Shown: positions 18,891-27,411 of the stretch, piece after piece | Numbering within the stretch: the stretch's first letter is position 1 | How the letters are laid out: every line of letters starts with the position of its first letter | The notes under the pieces: generated by a model | Told to the model about the DNA's origin: nothing | Database searches by the model: none | Seen by the model: the letters and a program-made list of their open reading frames with translations, nothing else | Made by a program: the position numbers and the translations under genes | NCBI RefSeq assembly: GCF_001282725.1 | Contig: NZ_LN876583.1 | Location: forward strand, 1-64,000 | Direction: 5' to 3' | From: Inediibacterium massiliense | GTDB taxonomy: Bacteria > Bacillota > Clostridia > Peptostreptococcales > Thermotaleaceae | Length of the DNA: 64,000 bases

Positions 18891-19104
18891 CTAATTATTC
18901 TCCTTTATTATTCAACCATTTATTAATCTATTAATATTTTTAAACAACTTAGCTCATAAGTATATCTAAACTATCTTTTTCACTAAGAAACATCCTCTAT
19001 TACCTAAATTACAATATTAAGTGACTTCGAAAATATTATATCGTAAATTAGTATTCAAAACATCGTTGTCGGTAGTTGTTTTTCATTATCTGTAAATTAT
19101 GCAT

Positions 19105-20097
19105 TCAATATCTTTTATGTTCATATTCACTAACCATGAATCTTGTTTTAAGAAAATCAATTACTTCACAACACTTAACAAATAGTATTGGACTAAAAAC
19201 ATAAAAAATAGATTGAATTTTGTTTTTTGTTCTTTTAGAACAAGAAAAAACAAATTTTTTATTCGTATAATTACTTCCATATAAATGTAATTTTCCTTTT
19301 TTAAATGCAAATAAATATATGCTTACTAGGTAATCATTCAAAAGCAATTTCAATTCTTTATCATCAAGTTCTTTATAAATAGGTAAAAGCTCGTTAACTA
19401 TAGAAATGATATGTTCAGCATTTTTTGTAAAATCCTTTGCTTTTGATATTGAATCATCTCTTATTATATAGTTATAGAATTCATATCCTAACACTATAAT
19501 ATTCTTTGACTTTAAAAAAACTCTAGGAGTCCATTGCTCATCCTCATGTAATAGACCTACTTTAAATAAAAAATTATTCTCTAATAAAAATTTCCGTCTA
19601 TATAAATTTAACCATACTGCCATTTTAGCATTAAGATTTCTAAGTTCAATTTCCAAGTAGTCTGACCCTTTATACTGCTTGTTAATTGTCTCTTGTGATG
19701 GTTGCATTAAGGATATTTTTTCTCCAATTATTTTTTTAGCCCCTGCAACTACAATATCCACTTTTTCATTTCCAATTGTATTTACAAACTTTTCACATGA
19801 ATCTAATTCGATATAATCATCAGAATCAACAAATAATACATAATCACCTTTTGCAGCTTTTAATCCTGCGTTTCTGGCATCTGATAGTCCTCCATTAGAT
19901 TTATGTATGACAGTAATTCTAGAATCTTCTTTGGCATACTCATCACACATTTTGGGACAATTATCAGGACTTCCATCATCAACTAATATTATTTCTATGT
20001 TATCAAAAGTTTGATTTATTAAACTCTTTACGCATCTATATATAAGGTCTTCTACCTTATATATAGGTACTACAATAGATATAATAGGTTTTATCAT
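19105..20097 (-). CDS. glycosyltransferase family 2
   Basis: A 330-residue GT-A enzyme. IISIVVPIYKVEDLIYRCVK near the N terminus, EIILVDDGSPDNCPKMCDEY, then NGGLSDARNAGLKAAKGDYV and LFVDSDDYIE (the DxD metal/nucleotide site around residues 92-97) are classic GT2 motifs. The C-terminal 200 residues carry acceptor-binding sequence without recognisable membrane helices. It should add one sugar to the lipid-linked repeat unit on the cytoplasmic face. The 214-nt gap to the polymerase gene holds nothing I can identify. It follows capF by 7 nt. Confidence 0.92.
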   Translation of the reverse strand: MIKPIISIVVPIYKVEDLIYRCVKSLINQTFDNIEIILVDDGSPDNCPKMCDEYAKEDSRITVIHKSNGGLSDARNAGLKAAKGDYVLFVDSDDYIELDSCEKFVNTIGNEKVDIVVAGAKKIIGEKISLMQPSQETINKQYKGSDYLEIELRNLNAKMAVWLNLYRRKFLLENNFLFKVGLLHEDEQWTPRVFLKSKNIIVLGYEFYNYIIRDDSISKAKDFTKNAEHIISIVNELLPIYKELDDKELKLLLNDYLVSIYLFAFKKGKLHLYGSNYTNKKFVFSCSKRTKNKIQSIFYVFSPILFVKCCEVIDFLKTRFMVSEYEHKRY

Positions 20098-20104
20098 TTC
20101 CTCT

Positions 20105-21214
20105 TTATACCTCCCAAAAGTAAGTATCAGGTTTTTCTAGATTAAAGGACTCATTTGCCCACATAATAGTTACCATATCTGTATCTCCCAAGTTTTCAAT
20201 ATTATGTGTATAACCTGTTGGTATATCCACGACTTCCATCTTTTCTCCACTCACGAAGTACTCCAACACTTCTTCAGAATCAATTTTTCTAAAACGAATA
20301 ACACCTTTACCGCTTACAACTAAAAACTTCTCATTCTTCGTATGGTGCCAGTGATTTCCTTTTATAATGCCTGGTTTTGATATGTTTACAGAAACTTGTC
20401 CTCTATCTGTAGTCTTTAAGAATTCTGTGAAGGATCCTCTCTGATCTACATTCATCTTTAAGTAGTAACTAAATTGATCTTCAGGTAAATAACTCAAATA
20501 TGTACTGTAGAGTTTTTTTGTAAAAACATCGGACATGTCTGGAACTGACCGTTCTTCTCTACTCTTCTTAAATGAATAAATCAAATCCACTATCTCTCCT
20601 AGAGTTATAGTATGTACTACCGGTACTTCACAAAATTCTTCTATTTGAGCCTCATTACCTTCTAAAGCATTAATCAGCTCATTTACTACATCATCGATAT
20701 AAACAAGATTCATTACAACGCTTGGATCGTTCACTTGTATCGATAAGTCATGCGCAATGTTGTGACAAAACGTCGCAACAACACTATTATAGTTAGGCCT
20801 AGCCCATTTACCAAACACATTAGGAAATCTATAAACAAGCACTTTTGCTCCGGTTTCTTTGCTATAGTTAAATAATAGATCTTCTCCTGCCTTTTTACTT
20901 TCACCATAAGGATTATCTAGTTCTGCTTGAATAGATGAAGAAATCATTACTGGACAATTATTCTTATGCTTCTTTAACGTATCTAATAAATCTAAAGTAA
21001 ATCCAAAGTTTCCCTCCATAAACTCTAATTGATTCTTTGAGCGATTTATTCCTGCAAGATGAAATACAAAATCAGCTTCATTACAATACTTATCAAGGAG
21101 TGCAGGATCTGAATCTCTCTCATACTTAAAAATATCATCGTATTTTCTGTTCTTAAGCTCTGCTATTAAATTTTTCCCTATAAACCCCTTTGCCCCAGTG
21201 ACTAATATTTTCAT
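20105..21214 (-). CDS. capF: CapF-like bifunctional epimerase/reductase
   Basis: A 369-residue protein. The N-terminal short-chain dehydrogenase domain has MKILVTGAKGFIGKNLIAEL, and the C-terminal cupin domain (about residues 255-369) contains GIIKGNHWHHTKNEKFLVVS with metal-binding histidines. This domain pair is specific to CapF/WbjC/FnlB. That enzyme epimerises and reduces the product of CapE to UDP-2-acetamido-2,6-dideoxy-L-talose on the way to UDP-L-FucNAc. The stop of capE and start of capF overlap (TAATG). The third enzyme CapG/FnlC, a UDP-GlcNAc 2-epimerase homologue, is not in this cluster. Confidence 0.9.
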   Translation of the reverse strand: MKILVTGAKGFIGKNLIAELKNRKYDDIFKYERDSDPALLDKYCNEADFVFHLAGINRSKNQLEFMEGNFGFTLDLLDTLKKHKNNCPVMISSSIQAELDNPYGESKKAGEDLLFNYSKETGAKVLVYRFPNVFGKWARPNYNSVVATFCHNIAHDLSIQVNDPSVVMNLVYIDDVVNELINALEGNEAQIEEFCEVPVVHTITLGEIVDLIYSFKKSREERSVPDMSDVFTKKLYSTYLSYLPEDQFSYYLKMNVDQRGSFTEFLKTTDRGQVSVNISKPGIIKGNHWHHTKNEKFLVVSGKGVIRFRKIDSEEVLEYFVSGEKMEVVDIPTGYTHNIENLGDTDMVTIMWANESFNLEKPDTYFWEV

Positions 21215-22236
21215 TATCTAGCCTCCCAGTTGCATAGTTCTTCTCTAATTTCTTCTAAAGTCAACAAGCGTTCTTTAATCTCAGCAACAGTTAATATTCT
21301 GGTATTATTCGAGTTATACTCATCTGATAAAGTTATCTTTGGTGACCCTTGCTCTAAATATTTTTCATAATTTAAATCTCTATTATCAGCAGGTATTCTA
21401 TAAAAATTACCTTTATCAATAGCTTTTGCTGCCTCTTCCTTTGTTAACAACACTTCATACCTTTTTTCACCATGTCGTGTACCTATCACTTTAACTTCAT
21501 TGTCAACTTTAAAGAGTTCCGTAAGTGCTTGAGCTAAATCTCCAATATAGCATGATGGTGATTTTTGAACCATAATATCACCAGTTTCTGCATTTTCAAA
21601 TGCATAAATAACTAAATCAACCGCATCCTCTAAGCTCATAATAAACCTTGTCATTTTAGGGTCTGTAACCGTAATTGGCTGTCCACTCTTTATCTGTTCA
21701 ATGAATAATGGAATAACTGATCCTCTAGAAGCCATAACATTACCATATCTTGTACCGCATATTAAAGTTCTATCCGGTGAGACAGTTCTAGATTTTGCAA
21801 TAAAAGTCTTTTCCATTAATGCTTTAGATATCCCCATAGCATTTACAGGATAAGCTGCTTTATCAGTTGATAAACAAATTACTTTTTTTACACCTGCCTC
21901 TATTGCAGCAGTTAATACATTATCAGTCCCCATAACATTAGTTTTTACAGCTTCTATAGGAAAAAACTCACATGAAGGCACTTGCTTTAAAGCTGCTGCA
22001 TGAAAAATATAGTCCACATTATGCATTGCATTTCTCAAACTTGAAATATCCCTAACATCCCCAATATAATACTTTATCTTTTCATTCTGATAATATCTCC
22101 TCATATCATCCTGTTTTTTTTCATCCCGAGAAAAAATTCTAATTTCCTTAATATCCGTATTTAAAAATTTTTCTAGTACTACATTCCCAAAAGAACCTGT
22201 TCCACCAGTTATTAATAATGTTTTATTATTGAACAT
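21214..22236 (-). CDS. capE: CapE-like UDP-GlcNAc 4,6-dehydratase (5-inverting)
   Basis: A 340-residue soluble short-chain dehydrogenase. LLITGGTGSFGNVVLEKF (NAD site, about residues 6-23), FHAAALKQVPSCEFFPIEAV and TDKAAYPVNAMGISKALMEK (altered catalytic triad region) are typical of the CapE/FnlA/WbjB/PseB group. The immediately following capF points to the L-FucNAc branch, with dehydration and C5 inversion of UDP-GlcNAc, over the pseudaminic acid branch. Start ATG has a weak AAGG site 11 nt upstream. It is 5 nt after the glycosyltransferase gene at 22242. Confidence 0.9.
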   Translation of the reverse strand: MFNNKTLLITGGTGSFGNVVLEKFLNTDIKEIRIFSRDEKKQDDMRRYYQNEKIKYYIGDVRDISSLRNAMHNVDYIFHAAALKQVPSCEFFPIEAVKTNVMGTDNVLTAAIEAGVKKVICLSTDKAAYPVNAMGISKALMEKTFIAKSRTVSPDRTLICGTRYGNVMASRGSVIPLFIEQIKSGQPITVTDPKMTRFIMSLEDAVDLVIYAFENAETGDIMVQKSPSCYIGDLAQALTELFKVDNEVKVIGTRHGEKRYEVLLTKEEAAKAIDKGNFYRIPADNRDLNYEKYLEQGSPKITLSDEYNSNNTRILTVAEIKERLLTLEEIREELCNWEAR

Positions 22237-22241
22237 AACTA

Positions 22242-23339
22242 CTATACCTTCTTTCCATTTAATATATCTTGAAGCACATCCATGCCGTTATTATATTCTT
22301 CAACTATCTTTCTTAACTTGTCATCGCACTTTTCATTAAAATTTTTCCAATTTAGTGTATTATAATAATTGAAAATTTGATCTGCGAAGCCCATTTTATT
22401 TGGATCTAACATAATCCCTATACCAGCTGATTCTACCTCCTGCCCCATAAAAGAACCCTTGTTGCAAATCTGAGGTATATAAAAAGTTAATCCGTCATAA
22501 TATTTATTTCCCATCGCATATGTCGTTTTAATATCATTTTCATAAATATTATGGAGTAAGTCCGTTCTAGCAGCAAAATTAATTCTTTCATCTGGTTTGT
22601 ACTCACCATGAAAAAAAATATTCTTAATTCTATTGCTTTCGACATATTTTTTTAGAGTTTGTCCAGATTCTTGTTCACGTCCATGATAATGCAATTCAAA
22701 TCTTAGATCATTCCCTAATCTATCAATTAAAAGTTTATTTACATCTACATGCCTAATAAAACCCCAAAATCTAATCCTTATAGGCTCCACATTTCTATCA
22801 ATATTTTTTCTTGCATTTCTTTCGTTGATAGAGTGTATCAGAAGATTATGTGAAACAAATATATTATTCGATATAGGAAGATATTTTAAATAGCCCTTTG
22901 AACTTACAAATGTCGCTATTGAATTATGCACAAGTTTATGAATTATTTTTTTATATACTCCAAAGTTTTCGTAGGTAAAGTCTCTATAATCTAGGATGTA
23001 TTTTCCTGTATATTTTCTTGTTAAAATATCAGATAATAATACTCCAGGTGTTGAATGCAAAACAATAATCAAGTCAAATTTATTATTCTTAATTATTTTT
23101 TTTATATAATTTCTATATTTAATAAAATGTGGTACTTTCTTAGCTAGTGGTTCACTATCTAGCATATAATCAGCATGCTGAAACACTTTAACCCCACTTG
23201 GTGGATCTATATCTGGTTTTCCATCTCTGTCCCAACAAACTAAACTTATGTCACAATTTGATTTTTGAAGTTGATTTATATAGAAGTGCATATAAGGCAT
23301 GTATGCAATTTTCGTGAAGCCAATTACCAATACTCTCAT
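22242..23339 (-). CDS. glycosyltransferase, GT-B fold
   Basis: A 365-residue protein starting MRVLVIGFTKIAYMPYMHFY. The N-terminal Rossmann-like half contains NNKFDLIIVLHSTPGVLLSD and KYILDYRDFTYE; the second half contains RIRFWGFIRH and FFHGEYKPDERINF. The size and two-domain layout fit a family 4-like glycosyltransferase, though the usual C-terminal EGxxxxxxE donor motif is weak. It lies between capE and a second GT4 gene in one operon. The sugar transferred is unknown. Start ATG with AAGGAG 7 nt upstream. Confidence 0.75.
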   Translation of the reverse strand: MRVLVIGFTKIAYMPYMHFYINQLQKSNCDISLVCWDRDGKPDIDPPSGVKVFQHADYMLDSEPLAKKVPHFIKYRNYIKKIIKNNKFDLIIVLHSTPGVLLSDILTRKYTGKYILDYRDFTYENFGVYKKIIHKLVHNSIATFVSSKGYLKYLPISNNIFVSHNLLIHSINERNARKNIDRNVEPIRIRFWGFIRHVDVNKLLIDRLGNDLRFELHYHGREQESGQTLKKYVESNRIKNIFFHGEYKPDERINFAARTDLLHNIYENDIKTTYAMGNKYYDGLTFYIPQICNKGSFMGQEVESAGIGIMLDPNKMGFADQIFNYYNTLNWKNFNEKCDDKLRKIVEEYNNGMDVLQDILNGKKV

Positions 23340-23340
23340 A

Positions 23341-24555
23341 TCACTTCTCCTTCGTCATTTCTTCAAAGATTTCAATAAACTTCTTCGTATTAACACTTCT
23401 TGAGTAGTATCTTTCTCCAAATTCCTGACCTTTTTTGGCGTAATTATCTCGTTTATCTTTATCTACAAATAATTCAATTATAGCTTCTGTAACTGCATCT
23501 GGATCATTATTAGATACTGAAATCCCTATTTCATTATCATTAAAAATCCTATAGTAATCTGAGTCTACATCAACTGAATTTACTATGGCTCTATTACAAG
23601 CCATCAAAAGTCCCGCTTTACTCGGAACAGAATTACCTATAATACCTCTTTTCAAAGGAATCAAACAAATAGAACAAGTACTATATACATCAGCAACCAT
23701 ATGTTGAGGTTCAAGAGGAAAGAATTTTATATTAGTTAATCCTCTATCGTTTGCCTCACTAGCAAAGCTATCTTTCTGACTTCCTTGACCTATCATATGA
23801 AACTCGATATCTTTGTAATCTCTCAATTTCTCTGCTACATTAAGCACCATTTTATAATCAAAAACATATCCCATAGTACCCGCATATTGAACATAGAACT
23901 TTTCTCTACTCAAATCATACTTTTTTACAAATCTATTCTCTGACCAAGCAACTTCATGAACCGACCGATCATCAAACCAATTAACAATTGGGTATATTTT
24001 ATCTTCATTGACACCTTGTTCTACAACTTTCATTTTCATATCCTCAGAAATAACAGTTAAGACATCACTATATTTATAGGCGAACTTTTGCAGACCATAA
24101 AAACAGTTTGATATCAACTTATTCCTTAATACACCACTATTTACTGCACTCCCTGGCCACATATCTTGTATGCTATAAAGAATTGGATATCTCGTGAAAA
24201 CTTTTGCCAATACTATAGAAAACAAGACTGTAGGACATGATTGGATGAAAACTGCATCAACGTCTTTTATTTTTTTCCAATTCTTGAAAGCCTTAAAGTG
24301 ATAAATTGTCTCTTCAAAGTACCTTTTTACAAATGAACTCTTACTAATAATCCTTCTATCTATTGTAATTACTTCTAAGTTTGATTTGCCCTTTAGACTA
24401 TCTGGCAAATCATCATTTATTCGTTGTCTCCTACTCTGTATCAGAGTTATTTGAAACCCATTCTCCAATAAATCTTCTATTAATGTACTTATTAGATGAT
24501 TAGAGGGGCCTGGTGTATCAAAGCCTTCAGTACAGATAAATAGAATTTTTTTCAT
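23341..24555 (-). CDS. glycosyltransferase family 4
   Basis: A 404-residue GT-B enzyme. The N terminus MKKILFICTEGFDTPGPSNH, mid-protein YSIQDMWPGSAVNSGVL and EDKIYPIVNWFD, and the C-terminal half with FYVQYAGTMGYVFDYKMVLN, then EFHMIGQGSQKDSF and SVPSKAGLLMACNRAIV match WcaI/WbuB-like transferases of the GT4 family. WbuB homologues often transfer FucNAc, which would suit the capE-capF genes next door, but this is inference. The frame is open upstream; ATG 24555 is preferred because GGGAG stands 6 nt before it. Confidence 0.88.
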   Translation of the reverse strand: MKKILFICTEGFDTPGPSNHLISTLIEDLLENGFQITLIQSRRQRINDDLPDSLKGKSNLEVITIDRRIISKSSFVKRYFEETIYHFKAFKNWKKIKDVDAVFIQSCPTVLFSIVLAKVFTRYPILYSIQDMWPGSAVNSGVLRNKLISNCFYGLQKFAYKYSDVLTVISEDMKMKVVEQGVNEDKIYPIVNWFDDRSVHEVAWSENRFVKKYDLSREKFYVQYAGTMGYVFDYKMVLNVAEKLRDYKDIEFHMIGQGSQKDSFASEANDRGLTNIKFFPLEPQHMVADVYSTCSICLIPLKRGIIGNSVPSKAGLLMACNRAIVNSVDVDSDYYRIFNDNEIGISVSNNDPDAVTEAIIELFVDKDKRDNYAKKGQEFGERYYSRSVNTKKFIEIFEEMTKEK

Positions 24556-24592
24556 CAGAATCTCCCATCTAAGCAAAATTTCTAATAGCTAA

Positions 24593-25318
24593 TCATCTTC
24601 TCCACAAATGATACACACTCCCACAACTCACGTATGTAAAGCCCATCTTTGAATAAAACTGAGCTGCTGATATGTTATTCACTTGCGTTCCAACTTTTAT
24701 TTTATTAATCCCTTGATCTATAACAAATGACTCCATTGTTTGAATCATTGACTTTCCAATTCTCTGTCCTTGGTACTTCTCATCAACAGCAATAAGTTCT
24801 ATTACGCTATTATCTTCATTGATTGAAAATAAAATATAACCTGCTACACTTTCGTCTCTCTTACAAATTACAAAGTACTTGTTCTCTTGCCCAAAAGCGC
24901 ATTCTGTCCAATAAAGATAAATATTCTTAGCCTGTATCTCTGGTAGCTTTGGATCATTGAAAAACCTTGAATACTGAAATGAATCTCTTGCTATTTCTAC
25001 TACCTGTTCATTTCTAGATAAGTTATTCACCACATAAGTTTTCTCATCTTGATAATCTGGCTTACCAGCTAAAACTTTTAAGAACTGAATATTCATATCT
25101 GTTAGAAAAGCATTTGTTCTATTGCCAATCCATTGGTTATTCTCTTTTACATTATCGAGATTGAAAATTGTAACAAAGTCATAGTCTATACAAAACTCAA
25201 TGATTTCTTCTTGCCCTTTTTCATCTACAATACCACTGAGATTCACTCTAGCAGAACTGACTCCGAAGTAGTCAGTATCCCACTGTAGTAGTTTGCACTT
25301 ATAATTTATTCTAGACAT
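24593..25318 (-). CDS. GNAT-family acetyltransferase
   Basis: A 241-residue protein with an N-terminal extension (CKLLQWDTDYFGVSSARVNL) and a C-terminal GNAT acetyl-CoA-binding domain (IELIAVDEKYQGQRIGKSMI, about residues 168-187; then VGTQVNNISAAQFYSKMGF). This layout resembles WecD-type sugar-nucleotide N-acetyltransferases, which act on 4-amino-4-deoxy sugars. It lies between the phosphosugar transferase and GT4 genes. With the PglE-like aminotransferase at 25950 it could finish a 4-acetamido sugar. The start ATG (25318) overlaps the last codons of the preceding gene; the frame is open 16 codons upstream inside that gene. Confidence 0.85.
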   Translation of the reverse strand: MSRINYKCKLLQWDTDYFGVSSARVNLSGIVDEKGQEEIIEFCIDYDFVTIFNLDNVKENNQWIGNRTNAFLTDMNIQFLKVLAGKPDYQDEKTYVVNNLSRNEQVVEIARDSFQYSRFFNDPKLPEIQAKNIYLYWTECAFGQENKYFVICKRDESVAGYILFSINEDNSVIELIAVDEKYQGQRIGKSMIQTMESFVIDQGINKIKVGTQVNNISAAQFYSKMGFTYVSCGSVYHLWRR

Positions 25319-25937
25319 TAGCTTTCTCACCATTCTTATTTTCTGATTTTTGCTCAACAAACACATCTTCCCTTTTAAGAACTGATACAGCTGTCTTAAA
25401 GAACACCTTGATATCCATCCACATTGTCAGGTGATCAATATAGTAAATATCATTGTTTATTCTCTCTTTCCAGGGGATTGTGTTTCTAAAGTACGCTTGG
25501 TTATAGCCCGTTACACCTGGTCTAATCTCAAGTTTTCTAGCTTCGTTTCCTTCATAAAGCTCCATGTGCTCCGGAAGATCCGGTCTAGGACCAATGATAC
25601 TCATGTCACCTTTTATAATATTGAAAAGTTGTGGTGTCTCATCAAGGCTTGTCTTCCTTATAAACCTACCTATCTTTGTAAGCCTTGGATCTTCCTCAGA
25701 ATTGAAGGTTGATCCATCTTCATTTCTAATGTCAGGTGCATTCATCTTCATTGACCTAAACTTATACATTTTAAATACTTTGCCATCCTTACCTAAGCGA
25801 GAGGCATTATAAAAGATTGCTCCTTTATCCTGAAAATAAATCATGGGGCCAACGACTAGAAGTATAATTAGCCAAAATGGAATTGCTATAATTGCTAGTA
25901 CTAAATCGAATATTCTCTTAAAAAAATTGCGATACAC
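25311..25937 (-). CDS. initiating phosphosugar transferase (PglC-type)
   Basis: A 208-residue monotopic membrane enzyme that attaches the first sugar phosphate to undecaprenyl phosphate. One N-terminal re-entrant hydrophobic helix (about 10-32), then KMYKFRSMKMNAP, the catalytic ED/DET region in TSLDETPQLFNIIKGDMSII followed by GPRPDLPEH, and RPGVTGYNQA identify the bacterial sugar transferase family. Its short length, without the extra membrane domain of WbaP, matches PglC. It overlaps the acetyltransferase gene by 8 nt and lies 12 nt after the aminotransferase gene. A second initiating enzyme of a different fold (TagO/WecA) is encoded at 56163. Confidence 0.93.
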   Translation of the reverse strand: MYRNFFKRIFDLVLAIIAIPFWLIILLVVGPMIYFQDKGAIFYNASRLGKDGKVFKMYKFRSMKMNAPDIRNEDGSTFNSEEDPRLTKIGRFIRKTSLDETPQLFNIIKGDMSIIGPRPDLPEHMELYEGNEARKLEIRPGVTGYNQAYFRNTIPWKERINNDIYYIDHLTMWMDIKVFFKTAVSVLKREDVFVEQKSENKNGEKANV

Positions 25938-25949
25938 ACCTTCACCCCA

Positions 25950-27164
25950 TTACTTAAACTCATCTATTGATTGTTTCAAACTCTCCACCACATACTCAAT
26001 ATCCTCATTAGTTAACAACGTATGCAGTGGCAATGTAATCTCATTTTCATACATATCAAATGCATTTGGATAATCTTTCATTTCAAATCCTAAATTCTTA
26101 TAAGCTGTATGCATTGGAAGTGGCTTATAATGAACATTTGTGGCAATACCCTTCTTAGCCATTTTCTCAATAACTTTATTTCTAAAAACTTCGTCTTGTC
26201 CATTCATTCTTAAAAGATACAAATGCCCACAAGAAGAAAAGTCATCTCCATAATGCTTTAGACTTGTCACCTCTAAATTGGAAATCAATCTATCATACAT
26301 TTTAATAATTTCTTTTCTTCTTCTAAGAATCTCAGTATATCTCTTTAATTGAACAATCCCTAAAGAAGCCATAATATCTGTCATATTACATTTAAAATTT
26401 GGAGCAATAATATCATACTCCCATGCCCCTAATTTTGTTTTTGCAAGAGCATCCTTTGATTGTCCATGAAGCGTCAAAAGCATAAACTGTTTATAAAGTT
26501 CTTCATTATCTACTCCATCAATATCCTTCCAAGTAACCGCTCCCCCTTCAGCAGTAGTTAAATTTTTTACTGCATGAAATGAAAAGCTTGTAAAATCAGC
26601 TACTTCACCACTCATTTTTCCTTTATAAATAGAACCAAATGAGTGAGCTGCATCAGCTAAGACGACAACTCTCCCAATAGCTTTCTGAAGCTTGTTTGAT
26701 GGTTTAAATAAGTATTTTTTCTTATTTACTGCTTCAAATACCTTGCCATAATCACACATTACACCTGCAATATCTACTGGTATAATAGCTTTTGTTTTCT
26801 CTGTAATGGCATCTGCAATAGCTTCATAGTTTATATGAAATGAATCTTTACCAGAGTCTACTAAAACTATCTTTGCACCAACATGATCAATAACACTTGC
26901 TGATGCAGTATACGTATACGCAGAAGTTATAACTTCATCCCCTTCACCAACTCCTAAAAGCCTTAATGTCATTTCCATACAAGCTGTTGCTGAATTAAGA
27001 CAAACTGATTTAGATGTATTACAGTACTCTGCTATTTTATTTTCAAACAATTTCGTCTTAGGTCCTGTTGTAATCCAACCAGACCTTAATGTATCTACCA
27101 CTTCATCAATTTCTTTTTTGGTTATATCTGGTGGTGAAAATTGAATATTTCTTACTTTCTTCAT
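25950..27164 (-). CDS. DegT/DnrJ/EryC1 aminotransferase (PglE-like)
   Basis: A 404-residue PLP enzyme of the sugar aminotransferase family. INFSPPDI-like start (RNIQFSPPDITKKEIDEVVD), GWITTGPKTKLFE, DAAHSFGSIYKG and the PLP-lysine motif SFHAVKNLTTAEGGAV (about residues 205-220) are visible. Such enzymes aminate C4 of UDP-4-keto-6-deoxy-HexNAc, the product of the 11480 dehydratase. I choose ATG 27164, with TGAGG 9 nt upstream, over GTG 27179 which lies in that site. It is the first gene of the leftward polysaccharide operon after a 247-nt non-coding gap. Confidence 0.92.
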   Translation of the reverse strand: MKKVRNIQFSPPDITKKEIDEVVDTLRSGWITTGPKTKLFENKIAEYCNTSKSVCLNSATACMEMTLRLLGVGEGDEVITSAYTYTASASVIDHVGAKIVLVDSGKDSFHINYEAIADAITEKTKAIIPVDIAGVMCDYGKVFEAVNKKKYLFKPSNKLQKAIGRVVVLADAAHSFGSIYKGKMSGEVADFTSFSFHAVKNLTTAEGGAVTWKDIDGVDNEELYKQFMLLTLHGQSKDALAKTKLGAWEYDIIAPNFKCNMTDIMASLGIVQLKRYTEILRRRKEIIKMYDRLISNLEVTSLKHYGDDFSSCGHLYLLRMNGQDEVFRNKVIEKMAKKGIATNVHYKPLPMHTAYKNLGFEMKDYPNAFDMYENEITLPLHTLLTNEDIEYVVESLKQSIDEFK

Positions 27165-27261
27165 ATTAGTCAGCCTCACTTTATCTATTCAATGTTATTA
27201 ACCTCTTACACATTCAGATAATCTTAAGTACTGAAGCATTATCAAATGAAAAAGTCATCTT

Positions 27262-27290
27262 ATTACAATTAATACTATCAATTAAATCAA
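27262..27290 (-). promoter_or_regulatory. possible promoter of the polysaccharide operon
   Basis: Reading leftward in the gap before the aminotransferase gene, TTGATT (27285-27290), a 17-bp spacer and TGTAAT (27262-27267) make a plausible sigma-A promoter about 100 nt before the start codon. The remaining gap shows no gene, clear terminator or repeat. Confidence 0.35.
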
Positions 27291-27411
27291 GGTTATTCTT
27301 TTATTATAAATTTTTCTGCTCTCATTTCTATTTATCGTCTACATTTGATAACCATCTTCAAACTTCAAAGTTATTATTTTGCTATTTAAGTATCCGTGTC
27401 ATACTCCATAA

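Noticed and set aside
18891-19104. Possible missing gene in the gap before the Wzy-like gene's downstream neighbour
   Set aside because: No open frame with a ribosome binding site, hairpin or repeat is seen; it looks like plain AT-rich spacer.
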